In this document: one piece after another, positions 1-10,194 of the stretch | Layout: every line of letters begins with the position of its first letter | Position numbering within the stretch: position 1 is the stretch's first letter | Origin: Tubulanus polymorphus | Lineage: Eukaryota > Nemertea > Palaeonemertea > Tubulaniformes > Tubulanidae | Assembly: GCF_964204645.1 (NCBI RefSeq) | Contig: NC_134033.1 | Location: 1,354,631 to 1,377,630 of the forward strand | Length of the DNA: 23,000 nt | Reading direction: 5' to 3' | Program-made: the position numbers and the translations under genes | The notes under the pieces: model-generated | The model's database searches: none | What the model was told of the DNA's origin: nothing | What the model saw: only the letters and a program-made list of their open reading frames with translations

Positions 1-352
1 AGCAGCAGCAGCGGCTGCGGCAAGCGAGTCAAGAGAATTTAAAAACTAAATGAAACTAATAGATTTCGAAATTCGCCTCGAAATTGCCTCAATTCGACTC
101 GGTAACTGAGAACCGCGGTATCAGCAGCGGACGGCGAGCAGACGAGCAATGTGTCGTCTGTGATGTTTACTAATTTACCGACTGATAAAGTCAGTCACCA
201 GCGCAACCATCAAGAATATTAGTTGTGTAAAATTAATTTCGAACACAGATCGCGGTTGATATCTACGCACGCGGCCCCGAGGCTTGATTTAGGAGCATAA
301 AAAATGTTTAATCTAATGAATTGTGATTTGCTTCGACACTGAATATCTGAAT
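1..352. other. No gene recognised
   Basis: It starts with a short AGC/GGC run (1-22), then mixed-composition sequence. No open frame of note, RNA gene or repeat was recognised. Confidence 0.5.
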
Positions 353-1140
353 ACATGTGAAGTGTGGACGATCAGTTTTTGAAAGTGCGCTGATAAAATA
401 TCTAATATCTGGTGTTTGTAGTTCATTTTCAATTAGAAATGTCTAAGGTAAAGTTTTGAACACGTGTGAAGTGTGGACGATCAGTCTTTGAAAATGTGCT
501 GATAAAATGTCTAATATCTGGTGTTTGTAGTTCATTTTCAATTAGAAATGTCTCAGGTGAAGCACTGAACACATGTGAAGTGTGGACGATCAGTTTATGA
601 AAGTATGCTGATAAAATGTCTAATGTCTGGTGTTTGTAGTTCATTTTCAATTAGAAATGTCTCAGGTGAAGCACTGAACACATGTGAAGTGTGGACGATC
701 AGTTTTTGAAAGTGTGCCGATAAAATGTCTAATATCTGGTGTTTGTAGTTCATTTTCAATTCAAAATGTATCAGTTGAAGCACTGAACACATGTGAAGTG
801 TGGACGATCAGTTTATGAAAGGATGCTGATAAAATGTCTAATGTCTGGTGTTTGTAGTTCATTTTCAATTAGAAATGTCTCAGGTGAAGCACTGAACACA
901 TGTGAAGTGTGGACGATCAGTTTTTGAAAGTGTGCCGATAAAATGTCTAATGTCTGGTGTTTGTAGTTCATTTTCAATTGAAAATGTCTCAGGTGAAGCA
1001 CTGAACACATGTGAAGTGTGGACGATCAGTTTTTGAAAATTTGTTGATAAAATGTGTATTGTCTGGTGTTTGTAGTTCATTTTCGGTAAAAAAATCACTG
1101 AACACAATCATGTGCAGTGTGGACGATCAGTTTAAGGGAT
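353..1140. repeat. 109-bp tandem repeat, about 7.2 copies
   Basis: The marker acatgtgaagtgtggacgat recurs at 353, 462, 571, 680, 789, 898 and 1007, exactly 109 bp apart, with a shortened, degenerate last copy from about 1109. Most units contain the palindrome CACATGTG. Open frames on the minus strand at 429-1107 (repeating SHVFSASPETF) are by-products of the period and are not genes. Confidence 0.95.
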
Positions 1141-1780
1141 AAAATGTGGACGATAAGAAGGACGATGATTTAAAGTATTAGTCTGTGTGACGGGTTGCCG
1201 CTGAGGGTCCAGGGAGACTGATGTCCGTTTGACGACTAACACTCATACTGCTGTCTGCTGCTGTGCAGAGTTCCCATTAAAGAATTCATTATTATCGACA
1301 CGGTGGTCCGGTTCCGCGTCCGATTCCGTGATGAGTCCTAATTGATGGTCGTTCAACCGATTACAACCTCATAACCGACACAACGCATTCGATACATCCG
1401 CCGTGCTCACACGCGCGTATGAATACACTGATAATACCACACCGAACAGGTGATTAGGTCTGGTAATTGTGTTGCGTGAAATTGCGTTACACGTGAAAAT
1501 AGGAAATACCGTTGATTAAATTGACGTGACAGTGCCCGGTGCGCAAATCGAATTAACCGTCGAATTTTAGCCGGATTTTCTAACGGAAGTTTTTCGAAAC
1601 GGTATCTCGTCCGGAAATCCCCTGATTCGACTGCAGTTTAAAATAGTATAATTGAACCGATTATTCGAGATTTGCAAGTCAAATTAGTCCCGAACTTTTA
1701 AACTGGTTTTAATTGTTTTGCCGAAGTTTTAAGTTCCACTTTATTCTGTAGATGATTCCTAGATTCCTGGATTGCCACAA
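1141..1780. other. No gene recognised
   Basis: Unique-looking sequence without a supported open frame. Nothing was recognised on either strand. Confidence 0.5.
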
Positions 1781-2215
1781 TGTCCTACTGCACACTAGTG
1801 ACACCTGGTGGATCTGTACTTGTCATAAGCTGGATGCATCGTCTATATATTGCCGCAGTATTTGATGTCCTACTACGGTGGATCTTCACTTGCCACAAGT
1901 GGAATCCTCTATTGCGGCAGAAGTTTATGTCCTAGTATTCACTAGCGACACCTGGTGGATCCTCGATTGTCACATGCCTATTGCTGCAGTAGTTGATATC
2001 CTACTGCACACCAGCGACACCTGGTGAATCCTCAATTGTCACAGGCCTATTGCCGCAGTAGTTGATGTCCTACTGCACACTAGCGACACCTGGTGGATCC
2101 TCAATTGTCACAGGCCTATTGCCGCAGTAGTTGATGTCCTACTGCACACTAGCGACACCTGGTGGATCCTCAATTGTCACAGGCCTATTGCCGCAGTAGT
2201 TGATGTCCTACTGCA
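1781..2215. repeat. 69-bp tandem repeat (CACCTGGTGGATCC family)
   Basis: Regular units start at 1928, 1997, 2066, 2135 and 2204 (69 bp apart), preceded by two irregular units from 1781 and 1866. The core is tgtcctactgcacactagcg, then acacctggtggatcctcaat, then a CTATTGCCGCAGTAGTTGA end. The first units carry an extra CTTGCCACAAGTGGAATC segment that the regular units lack. The same family recurs at 8581-8830 and as a fragment near 13066. Confidence 0.93.
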
Positions 2216-2379
2216 TATAACGTTACCTTCACCCTAAACAGTCATTCACATTGTTCAGATGAAAATGCGATTAAATCCGTTTACTCCACGCGCGGCGAAG
2301 TCACAAAATACAAAATACAAATCAGAGAAATTAGAAATATCGATTGCAATTAAACTAATGACACAAACTGTCAAAAGTC
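2216..2379. other. No gene recognised
   Basis: A short spacer. An open frame starting here (2259-2699) passes through the purine tract and codes mostly for Arg/Glu low complexity. It has no homology I recognise, so it is not annotated as a gene. Confidence 0.5.
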
Positions 2380-2465
2380 GGAGAGAGGAGAGAGAGAAGA
2401 GAGAGGAGAGAGAGAAGAGAGAGAGGAGAGAGAGGAGAGAGAGGAGAGAGAAGAGAGAGAGGAGA
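2380..2465. repeat. GA/GGA purine tract (microsatellite)
   Basis: An uninterrupted purine run of GAGAGAG and GGAGAGA blocks on the + strand. It is a polypurine tract of the kind able to form triplex or H-DNA. Confidence 0.92.
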
Positions 2466-3045
2466 TTACCGTTATTACTGTGTCTGTCGTTGTTTAAATC
2501 TACTCGCTGTCTGTACACCATTCATCATCTCTACAACTGCTACAACAGTCGATTCACTATCTGTTTTCTGTCATTGAATTCATTCTGGAAAGCGATTATC
2601 CCCTTTCGGCTCATCGAATTGCAGCTAGAGTTCGTAGACATTTCTCTGGTATTTTGTTCCTTTGAGGCCCGCGACGAAACATTCGACCTCATGATATGAC
2701 ATCCATAAACGCGCGGGGCGGTTTGCGCATGAATTCCAATTTGATTGCGTATATTCTTCGCTGTTTTCACGCATTAAGCCACTTAAACCTTACACGAGGC
2801 CTACACAACGCAATGACTTAATGATGCTTTGTTGAAATGTCTGGTAACATGTTCTTTTGAGGTCTAATGAAACATGTCTCACTGGGACATAGGCCCACAG
2901 TGCCTGCCGTGTTCAGGGATTCCGCGTCGTGAGCTGTTCTCAAGCCTTGGACCTTAGATTTGATATAAGATATTGCCCATTTCGGGTTGAGTCTTCTTCA
3001 CAAGTTCAGAGAGTATTCTTTTTGGAAATGATTTTTTTATTAAGA
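2466..3045. other. No gene recognised
   Basis: Short open frames on both strands show no family features. Nothing else was recognised. Confidence 0.45.
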
Positions 3046-3196
3046 GCAGGGAGAGGAGAGGAGAGAGAGAGGAGAGGGAAGATTATTATGTGAGATGAGA
3101 GAAAAAGGTGGAATAGGTAAAGAAGGGAGAGTGAGGAGAGAGAGAGAGGACGGATGTGAGAGGAGGGAGAGGTGAAATAGGGAGAAAGAGAGAGGA
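3046..3196. repeat. Interrupted purine-rich tract
   Basis: About 150 bp dominated by GAGAGG, GGGAGA and AGAGAG blocks with pyrimidine interruptions. The minus-strand open frame across it (3006-3248) is Ser/Leu-rich low complexity caused by the tract. Confidence 0.85.
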
Positions 3197-3750
3197 TGTA
3201 CTCTTTGAGAGCAAGGTCATATAGCCAGCAGAAATAAAATCGTTCCATTTTAAGAAATACCCGTTAACAATTTCGACTAATATTTCAATCGAATCGATTT
3301 GTTTCCTTAGCTAAGTTTGAACGCCTGTCAGCAGTCAGCCTACACTGTAGGGCTGTGACGTGATCACTGAACTTGATACGTATATTGCACTAAGCGATTG
3401 TCATTAACCAGCGGCGTAAAATACTTTAAAAAAACCTTCCAGGCTTTTCTAGGGATATAGCAATCGTTTATATCGTGTACTTCTACCGTATCGGGTTTTT
3501 AGATTTTCTACTATTAAATTAGACGTTTCTTTCTACGTTGATAGATGCGCTCGTAGCGTCAAGCGCCGAACAAAGGCGCGACGTACACGAAGTTAAACTG
3601 CGAGGGTAAAATGATAGGTTTGAGGCTGAATCAGAAGTCTCATTCCGGTTTGATTGTGTTCCCAGGGCTTTTAAAATAGCTGATGTTAATGTATAAAAAT
3701 GGGTATCGGCATCAATGCAGCGATTACCGGTCCTAGATTTTCCATCTCAA
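3197..3750. other. No gene recognised
   Basis: Mixed-composition sequence leading into a retroelement relic. No open frame or RNA gene was recognised; 5' parts of the relic may be present but are too decayed to identify. Confidence 0.45.
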
Positions 3751-3754
3751 TTCA

Positions 3755-4060
3755 TTCAATCAATTTTGTAAGACTCAGCCACACTCACTGTATCACTCAC
3801 TGACGAGACAGGCCTTTGCGCGTGTGTTTATCGACCTGTTAAAGGCATTTGACACCTTTAAGCTTGATATCTTAGTTTCTAAGCGTGAACAACACAGTGT
3901 TCTTGGCAAGTTCAAAAGCTTTACATCACAGGTCGAAAACAAGCGGTCAAGTTTAAAAACAGCTTATCTTTAACTGTGTTTATAACTTCCGGTGTTTCGC
4001 AAGGTTCCATACTATGACTTATATGTTCTTAGTATATAAATAAGTATCTGAATTCTTGTC
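3755..4060 (+). pseudogene. Decayed non-LTR retrotransposon (LINE) reverse transcriptase fragment
   Basis: From 3812 the + strand reads AFARVFIDLLKAFDTFKLDI, then LVSKREQHSVLG and KFKSFTSQVENKR. This matches the LINE reverse transcriptase block FLDLSKAFDTVxHxxLLxKLxxxGIxG...WxxSYLxxRxQ. A stop follows at about 3971. In another frame from 3985 comes TSGVSQGSIL (family TSGVPQGSILGP), then a further shift to FLVYK near 4026-4040 (family LLFLxYINDL). Frameshifts and stops show it is dead. Upstream, QFCKTQPHSLYHSLT resembles the QFGFRxxHST...LT region. The family is probably of the CR1/jockey/L2 kind; the clade cannot be settled here. Confidence 0.8.
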
Positions 4061-4279
4061 AATTACTGGACTAGATTTTTGTAGTACTCTAGTTAAACAA
4101 AGGTTAGAGGACGTACCTAACAGCGAGTAAAATCGGTTTACAGCCAATCGCCTATATTTCCGCTAAATATCAATATATAAATCCAATTACATTATTTGAG
4201 GATTACGCGTGTGGACTAAACGTGTTCTTGAGATTAAACGCAGAATATTGTTGGTAATGGTTCTGTCTCTGACTTGATG

Positions 4280-4425
4280 GAGCTTCTGGGGTAGCGGCTG
4301 CTCTCTCCTGATGCAGCTGCAAGAAGTAGCGGTTATAGTTCTCTTTGTGGCAGATGCAGCAGGAAGGAGGCAGCCCTCGGCTGGCGCAGCTGCAACAGGT
4401 AGCGGTTATAGTTATCATTCTCCTG
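4280..4425. repeat. ~73-bp direct repeat, about two copies
   Basis: GCAGCTGCAAGAAGTAGCGG (4313) and GCAGCTGCAACAGGTAGCGG (4386) each continue into TTATAGTT, 73 bp apart; a partial third GTAGCGGCTG lies at 4291. Overlapping open frames (4203-4418 minus, 4345-4656 plus) reflect this repeat. Confidence 0.75.
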
Positions 4426-4587
4426 TTGCCGATGCGGATGTCAGGTACGATTAATTCTCATGTAGCAATAACCGATCGCGACAAAATCGCATTTCCGGTT
4501 ACACGGTGCTCGATATTACACGCTTCAGCGGCCGTTACCGTGACGACGTCCCGTTTAAACCGCAAACTGCCGGCATTGTTGCGTGTC

Positions 4588-4614
4588 ATATCGTCGTCGC
4601 CGCGACGACGATAT
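4588..4614. repeat. Perfect 27-nt palindrome
   Basis: The arms ATATCGTCGTCGC and GCGACGACGATAT are exact reverse complements around a single C at 4601. It is a cruciform-capable dyad in a CG-dinucleotide-rich patch. Confidence 0.9.
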
Positions 4615-4833
4615 TTTCATCAGCCAACAGATTTTTTCGCATTATTGCTCAATTGAACCGGATAAACGGTGACGACCGGCTATCAATCGGTTTCACAGAC
4701 CCAGAAAATAGGATACAAATTACATTTTCTCATTCATAAATATGATGATTGTTCGTTCTTTACGATACCACCGCACACTTAAGTCGCGGAAATTTCCGGT
4801 CACTCTGACCTTGAGTTGCGTTAACTAATTGAC

Positions 4834-4924
4834 ATCATCCTCGGGATTGCCAATCGTTTTGGGGATCCCTACCAGTTTACGTCATCCTCGGGATTGCCAA
4901 TGGTTTGGGGATCCCTACTAGTTG
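4834..4924. repeat. 47-bp direct repeat, two copies
   Basis: CATCCTCGGGATTGCCAATC at 4836 and CATCCTCGGGATTGCCAATG at 4883 each continue into a GTTT-GGGGATCCCTAC segment, 47 bp apart. Confidence 0.85.
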
Positions 4925-4999
4925 ATAGGTAAATCAATAGTTTTTCTACTAATTTCGTTGCTTGGTTATTGATTATATATGTTATGATTGAGATATGTA

Positions 5000-5101
5000 C
5001 GGAAGCCCCTAGATGACATACGAGATGATTTTTTCATAATTTCGATGCGTTGAATTTTGACTTATTATGTCGAAATCTCGTATGTCACTTAGGGGCTTCC
5101 G
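5000..5101. mobile_element. MITE copy 1 (TA-flanked, ~29-bp terminal inverted repeats)
   Basis: The left end CGGAAGCCCCTAGATGACAT continues into ACGAGAT. The right end ATCTCGTATGTCACTTAGGG continues into GCTTCCG. These are inverted copies with few mismatches. TA lies at 4998-4999 and 5102-5103, as expected for Tc1/mariner-type target duplication. The internal ~45 bp has no coding capacity. A longer relative lies at 7634-7816 with the same ends. Confidence 0.85.
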
Positions 5102-5103
5102 TA

Positions 5104-5585
5104 TATATGGTTTCACAGAATTAGAAAAAACCTTTCTGCCGTCGTCATTTCGAGTGTCCCATAAGTTGTTGGTGAAATTTGATTTTCGAGTTTATCATCA
5201 ATCAATCCAGTCGCCGGATTCTCATCAAATTTCAAAAAGACGATTGAACTTGACTGAATTAATGTTGGCGCGCGCCGAGAGCCCTTCAGTCTGTAGGGCC
5301 GCACCATCCGCCCGATAACTATATACCTCTCAATGTCGCTGCCCGACGGAGGACGGCGCGAAATTAAACCGCAACAAAAACTCGTCTCAATTTCAAGAGT
5401 AAAATCAATGTTGGAATTATTCCGGTGGCGGAATGAAAATTGACGCGAGAACGCGAGAATTTAAATTGAATTTTTATTTATGGGATGTGTTTTTTTTTTA
5501 TTTATGGTTTGAAATTACCGACGAGACGAACTTCGAACATGAAACAGAGTTTAATTAAACAAACTGAATTATACAGCATCAAACA
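5104..5585. other. No gene recognised
   Basis: A GC-richer patch (5260-5370) with CGCGCG and GGCGCGAAA sits among AT-rich sequence, with a T run at 5490-5500. Open frames at 5067-5318 on both strands begin in or next to the MITE and have no family features. Confidence 0.45.
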
Positions 5586-5589
5586 AACT

Positions 5590-5865
5590 GCAGTTCTACA
5601 CCGCCTGAAACCCCTGAAACTATAGACTGTGGAACTAACGCAATTCTACACCGCCTGAAACCCCTTAAACTGCAAACTGAATTTACTAACACAGTTCTAC
5701 ACCGCCTGAAACCCCTGAAACTGAAGACTGTGGAATCAACGCAGTTGTACACCGCCTGAAACCCCTGAAACTGAAAACTGGAACTAACGCAGTTCTACAC
5801 CGCCTGAAACCCCTTAAACTGCAAACTGGAACTAACGCAGTTCTACACCGCCTGAAACCCCTATA
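5590..5865. repeat. 48-51-bp tandem repeat, six copies
   Basis: TTCTACACCGCCTGAAACCCC (one copy TTGTACACC) recurs at 5594, 5644, 5695, 5745, 5793 and 5841, joined by variable AAACTG...GGAACTAACGCAG linkers. The minus-strand open frame 5686-5880 (SLRGFRRCRTALVP repeats) is the array read through, not a gene. Confidence 0.93.
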
Positions 5866-7046
5866 TTGGTTACTAAACACGATAAAATGATTGACATAAA
5901 AAGACCCTTGGAGTTTTTAACTTCAACATTTAAGATTTTACCCCTATCAAACATAAGACACGGAATGATATATTTTGACGTATGGTGGTCGAAAACACAA
6001 ATTGATTCTTGTCTGACACCTAAACCCTCAACGTTTTCTGTACTGACCCCTGATTTTCTCTTTCATGCACAGCGACGCCCTTAATTTGTTTGCACATGTA
6101 TAAATAATTTCACTCTATTCCTTGCCCACTCAAACCGGGGCTACAAGGCGGTATGATCGGGGGTTTATTTTGACTATTAATAATACAAAACTGGAGAAAT
6201 AACCGGTGGCTTAGGCCGCAGGATGATACACACACACTGATCATTTCAAATGACGGGTAGGTTACTGTGAAAACAAAACCGAAAGGTCGTCACGAGATCG
6301 TATGGGAGGTTGAAATGATTTGTTTAAAAACAAGCAGAGACAGTCGTAGGTCGTACCAGGCCAAACATCGAGCAGACCACGTAACGTCAGTCAAACGTTT
6401 GGAAAATGTCAAAAATGATTTTCCGTTTCAAACCCGGACGGTTTTAAAATGTTACGTTTGTTTACGCAGATTTCAAACCCACGTCGTTTTTCGAAACCAG
6501 CAAAAACAAGTTTTAATTAGTCTCTCCTTCTATCCGTGTGTCGATTATAATTAAATGTCACACTGCAATGTTTGCGCGTTTTTGTTGAGCAACACACTCT
6601 AATCGATTCAGTTCGGCCTCGGGCCACACGAGGGCGCCGTTTCCCAGAAATCAATCGATCGAGTTTAAAAATGGCGACGATCTTCAAACGGTGGCGTTTT
6701 GTTTACGATTCTCTGGTTCTTCATTCATAAAGCTTTCGGTGTCTATGATGTGGAGCGCTCCGGGCGACTCGGAAACTATAGCTATTGAGATCGCTTTGAA
6801 CGCTGCCGCTTCTGCTGTTCCTTCTGCTGCGGTTCTGTCAAATTTTAAACATTCTTTCGCTCTCAATTTTACTTAACTTCAAAGTGTCTGAAGTTATATC
6901 GGTATTGAGTTTTTCTGTATCGAAACCGTTTGTAATTTGAATATTCACACAAAGCAACAGTTTTAGTTTTTTTTCTACTTCATGTGTTTCTAGGCTATTT
7001 GTATAGCTGTATGACAATATAGAGTACTCAAGATTTTTGAAACTTA
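5866..7046. other. Non-coding, two weak open frames
   Basis: No supported gene. An open frame at 6267-6554 (95 codons, +) contains CYVCLRRFQTH, superficially finger-like, but has no second His and no family match. The interval 6684-6876 is open on both strands for about 60 codons with varied composition. AAAATGGCG at 6668-6676 matches a YY1-type site. Confidence 0.4.
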
Positions 7047-7192
7047 CTGGGTTCAGAACTGTGGAACTGGGTTCAGGACTGTGGAACTGGGTTCAGAACT
7101 GTGGAACTGGGTTCAGGACTGTGGACCTGGGTTCAGAACTGTGGAACTGGGTTCAGGACTGTGGAACTTGGTTCAGAACCGTGGAACTGGGC
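7047..7192. repeat. 20-bp tandem repeat, about seven copies
   Basis: The unit GGGTTCAGAACTGTGGAACT alternates with GGGTTCAGGACTGTGGAACT, giving a 40-bp higher-order period. The open frame across it (7037-7234) is Trp/Gly repeats caused by the array. Confidence 0.95.
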
Positions 7193-7630
7193 CTAGATTT
7201 TGCTGAAATGTACAGATCCTGGTTCGCTGAATAATCACTTTACGCTGGTCCCTGAAGCCCGCTCCTCGTCCTGCCCCCCTCCCCCATCCCCTCACCACTC
7301 CCCGCTCCCTAAATTTCACACACTATGACTAGCACAATTTTTGATGGAAGATAAATGAACTGTTGATCAATGAATATAAACCCGAGAGCAGCCGACATTG
7401 ATCGATGTGCTGCTGCTGCTGGACCCCGTTATTCATCATCACTCTTACTCTGGAACCACACACAAAACACGTATCAGATGTAAATGTATCATTCCTTCAA
7501 GTGTTCGGCAGTGCGCGTCGAGCTCGACTACTGGCGACAGTCTACGTGACGCCGAGCGGTGTGTGTGCGGCAGGAGAGGTAAACTAATACCTAGAACTAG
7601 CCGGCCACACGCGCGCGAGGTCACCGGATA
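7193..7630. other. No gene recognised
   Basis: It contains a C-rich stretch at 7267-7311. Two overlapping open frames start near 7400; the 7405-7587 one ends in a GC-rich block with TTCAAG before 7501 and AGAG|GTAAAC near 7581, so a small exon is conceivable. The peptide matches no family I know. Confidence 0.35.
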
Positions 7631-7633
7631 TTA

Positions 7634-7816
7634 CGGAAGCCCATTGGTGACATACGAGATAATCTGTTCACAATTTCGACATGATAAGTCAAATTTCGAA
7701 ATACTGAGTCGAATTTCGACATAGTTAATTAGAAATTCGACAAATCATGTCGAAATTTGACATAACAAGTCGAAATTATGAAAAAAATTATCTCGTATGT
7801 CACCAAGGGGCTTCCG
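7634..7816. mobile_element. MITE copy 2 (same family as 5000-5101)
   Basis: The left end CGGAAGCCCATTGGTGACAT continues into ACGAGATAAT. The right end ATTATCTCGTATGTCACCAA continues into GGGGCTTCCG. The ends share sequence with the 5000-5101 copy. TA flanks at 7632-7633 and 7817-7818. The interior is a series of AAATTTCGACAT / ATGTCGAAATTT segments in both orientations, so nearly the whole 183 bp can fold back on itself. No coding capacity. Confidence 0.87.
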
Positions 7817-8580
7817 TAGAATACAACTATTACTTTTATCGATTATTCGGCTAGCCGCGTGCAGAAAAATGGCGACGCGGTCGTCTCCGGCGCGGTCTCT
7901 GCGCAATACGAGCTATCCCACTCTCTATCACTAAACGAGAGTAATTGGACGGCGCGTTTTTAGATTGACAATCGGATATTATTACACAAACACTTTCACC
8001 CTGTTCATACTTCCACGAGAAGAAAGATGTCTATGCCTCCATAAATTTCCCTATGACTTCATCGTCACTTTGTGTACTAGAATCTCTTCTTAGATGCTTC
8101 TAGAAAAGATATAGCTGTCTCCGTAAATACCCTTATGAAGTCATTAAATTGTTTACTAGTATTGGATGATGGTATAGGGGTATTTGATATTGCGACCTTT
8201 TACCCTGCTAGGACTTACAAGCCTGAGACCGACTTGAGAATTCCATCCGGTCCGTCTCAAACCTCCTCAAAAACCAGACGTAATTTTTCATTTATGTTAT
8301 TGGCGTCACTTATTGCTATATTCTCTCGTCCGAGAAGTCATGACCGGAAATCAATGAATAACCGTCGCCTAATGGCCGAATTCGGTATCGCCGGCACGTA
8401 CAGCGTCACTTCCGGTTGACGCTAGAACACGGACACGGTCTACGGTCATATCCGGAGCGTTGTCGCTAGTTGAGACAGAAAGTCTGCAAATGTGAAACCG
8501 ATAGCTGCAGACGTGTTTGTTTTAGCAAAATGGCGTCGGATCGAATTGTTGCGCCTTGATGGTCGATTAACCTCGCTTGC
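7817..8580. other. Non-coding, contains a promoter-like patch
   Basis: YY1-type AAAATGGCG at 7866-7874 and 8527-8535. Diverged pieces of the CRE-type dispersed repeat lie at about 8020-8135 (CCCTATGACTTCATCG). The 94-codon open frame at 8135-8419 has no recognisable domain. Confidence 0.4.
8343..8537 (+). promoter_or_regulatory. Possible promoter: ETS-type and YY1-type sites
   Basis: ACCGGAAAT (8343-8351) and ACTTCCGGTT (8408-8417) fit the ETS/GABP core in both orientations. AAAATGGCG at 8527-8535 fits YY1. In animals this pairing is typical of TATA-less promoters. The ATG within the YY1 site opens only a nine-codon frame, so no downstream coding exon is shown. Inference from motifs only. 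Confidence 0.25.
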
Positions 8581-8830
8581 CACAAGTCGAATCCTCTCTT
8601 GTCGAGGTGGTCGATGTCCTACTGCACACTAGCAACACCTGGTGGATCATCTATTGCCACAACTGGAATCCTGTATTGTCGCAGTAATTGATGTTCTACT
8701 GTAAACTGGCGGCACCAGGTGGATCCTCTTTTGCCACAAGTGGAATCATCAGTTACCGCAGTAATTGATGTCCTTCTGCACACCAGTGACACCTGGCGGA
8801 TACTCACTTGCCACAAGTGGAGTATTTACC
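8581..8830. repeat. 77-bp tandem repeat, about three copies (same family as 1781-2215)
   Basis: GATGTCCTACTGCACAC (8613), GATGTTCTACTGTAAAC (8690) and GATGTCCTTCTGCACAC (8767) are 77 bp apart. Each is followed by ACACCTGGTGGATC-like and TTGCCACAAGTGGAATC-like segments. The units are longer than the 69-bp form because they keep the CCACAAGTGG segment. Confidence 0.88.
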
Positions 8831-9250
8831 TGCCACGACAGTATCAATGCCTGAAGCCCGGTTATCTGCGGCGTTGCTATACAAAAGAGAGATATAGCGT
8901 GAGTTGACCGGTGAACACATTAAGACATATAGAGATCCCATTAGCTGTTACTGAGAGAAAATTAATAGAATTCTCTGCGTCGTGTCGTCGCTATTATCAC
9001 TGCTGTTGTCCTTGACATTAACACTCCCTACAGTCGGTTATACAAAAACATGACCTGACCCTTCCCAATAACTTATAGATATTCGTTTAGCGTCGCGGAC
9101 AATACACACGGACTCAATTAACACCGAAAATATCCACCGGTTAAAATCTAGAACCCCCTCTCTCATCCCCCTGGGGAAACCCTTCAGAAATGTTATATGA
9201 GTCTAAGTGTAGAACAACCTTACCCCTTCAGACGAAACGATTTAGATAAG
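8831..9250. other. No gene recognised
   Basis: Mixed-composition DNA with no supported open frame or RNA gene. Confidence 0.45.
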
Positions 9251-9261
9251 TGGCAGTGAAA

Positions 9262-9350
9262 TTACGCGCACTCGCTGGGGCTCGAACCAAGCTGGCGAGC
9301 TAACTAGTAGACTAATTAGTCACCTTGGCCAGCTTGTTCCTTATGCGTAA
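9262..9350 (-). other. tRNA-like palindromic element (possible SINE head)
   Basis: On the minus strand GGTTCGAGCCCC (9277-9288) matches the polymerase III B box, and TGGCCAAGGTG (9321-9331) resembles an A box. The termini TTACGC / GCGTAA can pair as an acceptor-like stem. AAGCTGGC and GCCAGCTT form a second long-range pair. The A box starts too far from the 5' end for a true tRNA and the T stem has a mismatch, so this is more likely a tRNA-derived SINE piece or an unrelated palindrome than a working tRNA. Confidence 0.4.
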
Positions 9351-9505
9351 CACAAACATCTACAAAAACACAAACAGCAGGTATTAGAAATCATAGCGTG
9401 TTATATTCACATTTTTCGAATTAATCGTCATGAAATTAAGGACGATATGGTCTACTCCAAGAAACTTGAACTTAAACTCAAAACTGATCAATCTGTGGTA
9501 TGGAA

Positions 9506-9524
9506 CCGCCGCCGCCGCCGCTGC
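9506..9524. repeat. Short CCG trinucleotide run
   Basis: Five CCG units followed by CTGCC. No coding context. Confidence 0.8.
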
Positions 9525-10194
9525 CGGTGCTGCCTGATATGATCAACCACTTAAAGCATTCCTTCCAAACTAACAAACGTGTTTTAGATGAAGGTTTTTA
9601 CGAAGCTCTTCATAAGAGATATTCCTAGATCAGTAAATCATGTATATGAAAAATCTACGTTCAAAAAGAAGAAAAATGGTTTTTCTTTTCATCGAGCGTC
9701 ACACTCCTTAAAACTGGGAGGTTGGGCGTTTACAGTTTTGACTGATACCCCGCGGATAGAACTTCTAAATTATCGAATCAAGTTTCCGAATCGCCCACGT
9801 GTCTTTCCTGCGTTCAATTACGTAATTAGAATCGTTAATTTACTTCAAACTGCCCGTTTTTCGAACTTCGAATCGATTCAAACGCCTCGGAGATGCGGTC
9901 TAGTTTAACATCTGGCACCGTGCCAGGATAACGGCTTAGATTCTGTAGCGCGATCACTGGTGCCAAATTTGATTTGTGGTGCGTTTCGTAATAAATGAAA
10001 TAGCGCGATACGTCCTGAATTGCAACTAGCGAGCTGAAAATTCACTTTTGCTGCATTTGAAATTGCGAAACTCAGCTCATCCCGGAGACATCCAAAAATA
10101 TCGACTAGTCGCAGCCACGACCAGATACTAAATAATTACCACTCCATAAAATATAAACAACCAGCAATTTACCTACTGAGTCCTCACAGGCATC
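9525..10194. other. No gene recognised
   Basis: An open frame at 9588-9908 (106 codons, +) has Lys/Phe-rich, AT-driven composition and no family features, so it is left uncalled. Nothing else was recognised. Confidence 0.4.

Noticed and set aside
429-1107. Four overlapping minus-strand open frames of 65-75 codons with repeated SHVFSASPETF
   Set aside because: They are the 109-bp tandem array read in several frames; no start context and no homology.
2259-2699. 146-codon + strand frame with long Arg/Glu repeats
   Set aside because: It is produced by the GA microsatellite; flanking sequence has no family features.
6267-6554. 95-codon frame with CYVCLRRFQTH, possible zinc finger
   Set aside because: Only one CxxC and one His at plausible spacing, no second His and no linker; probably chance.
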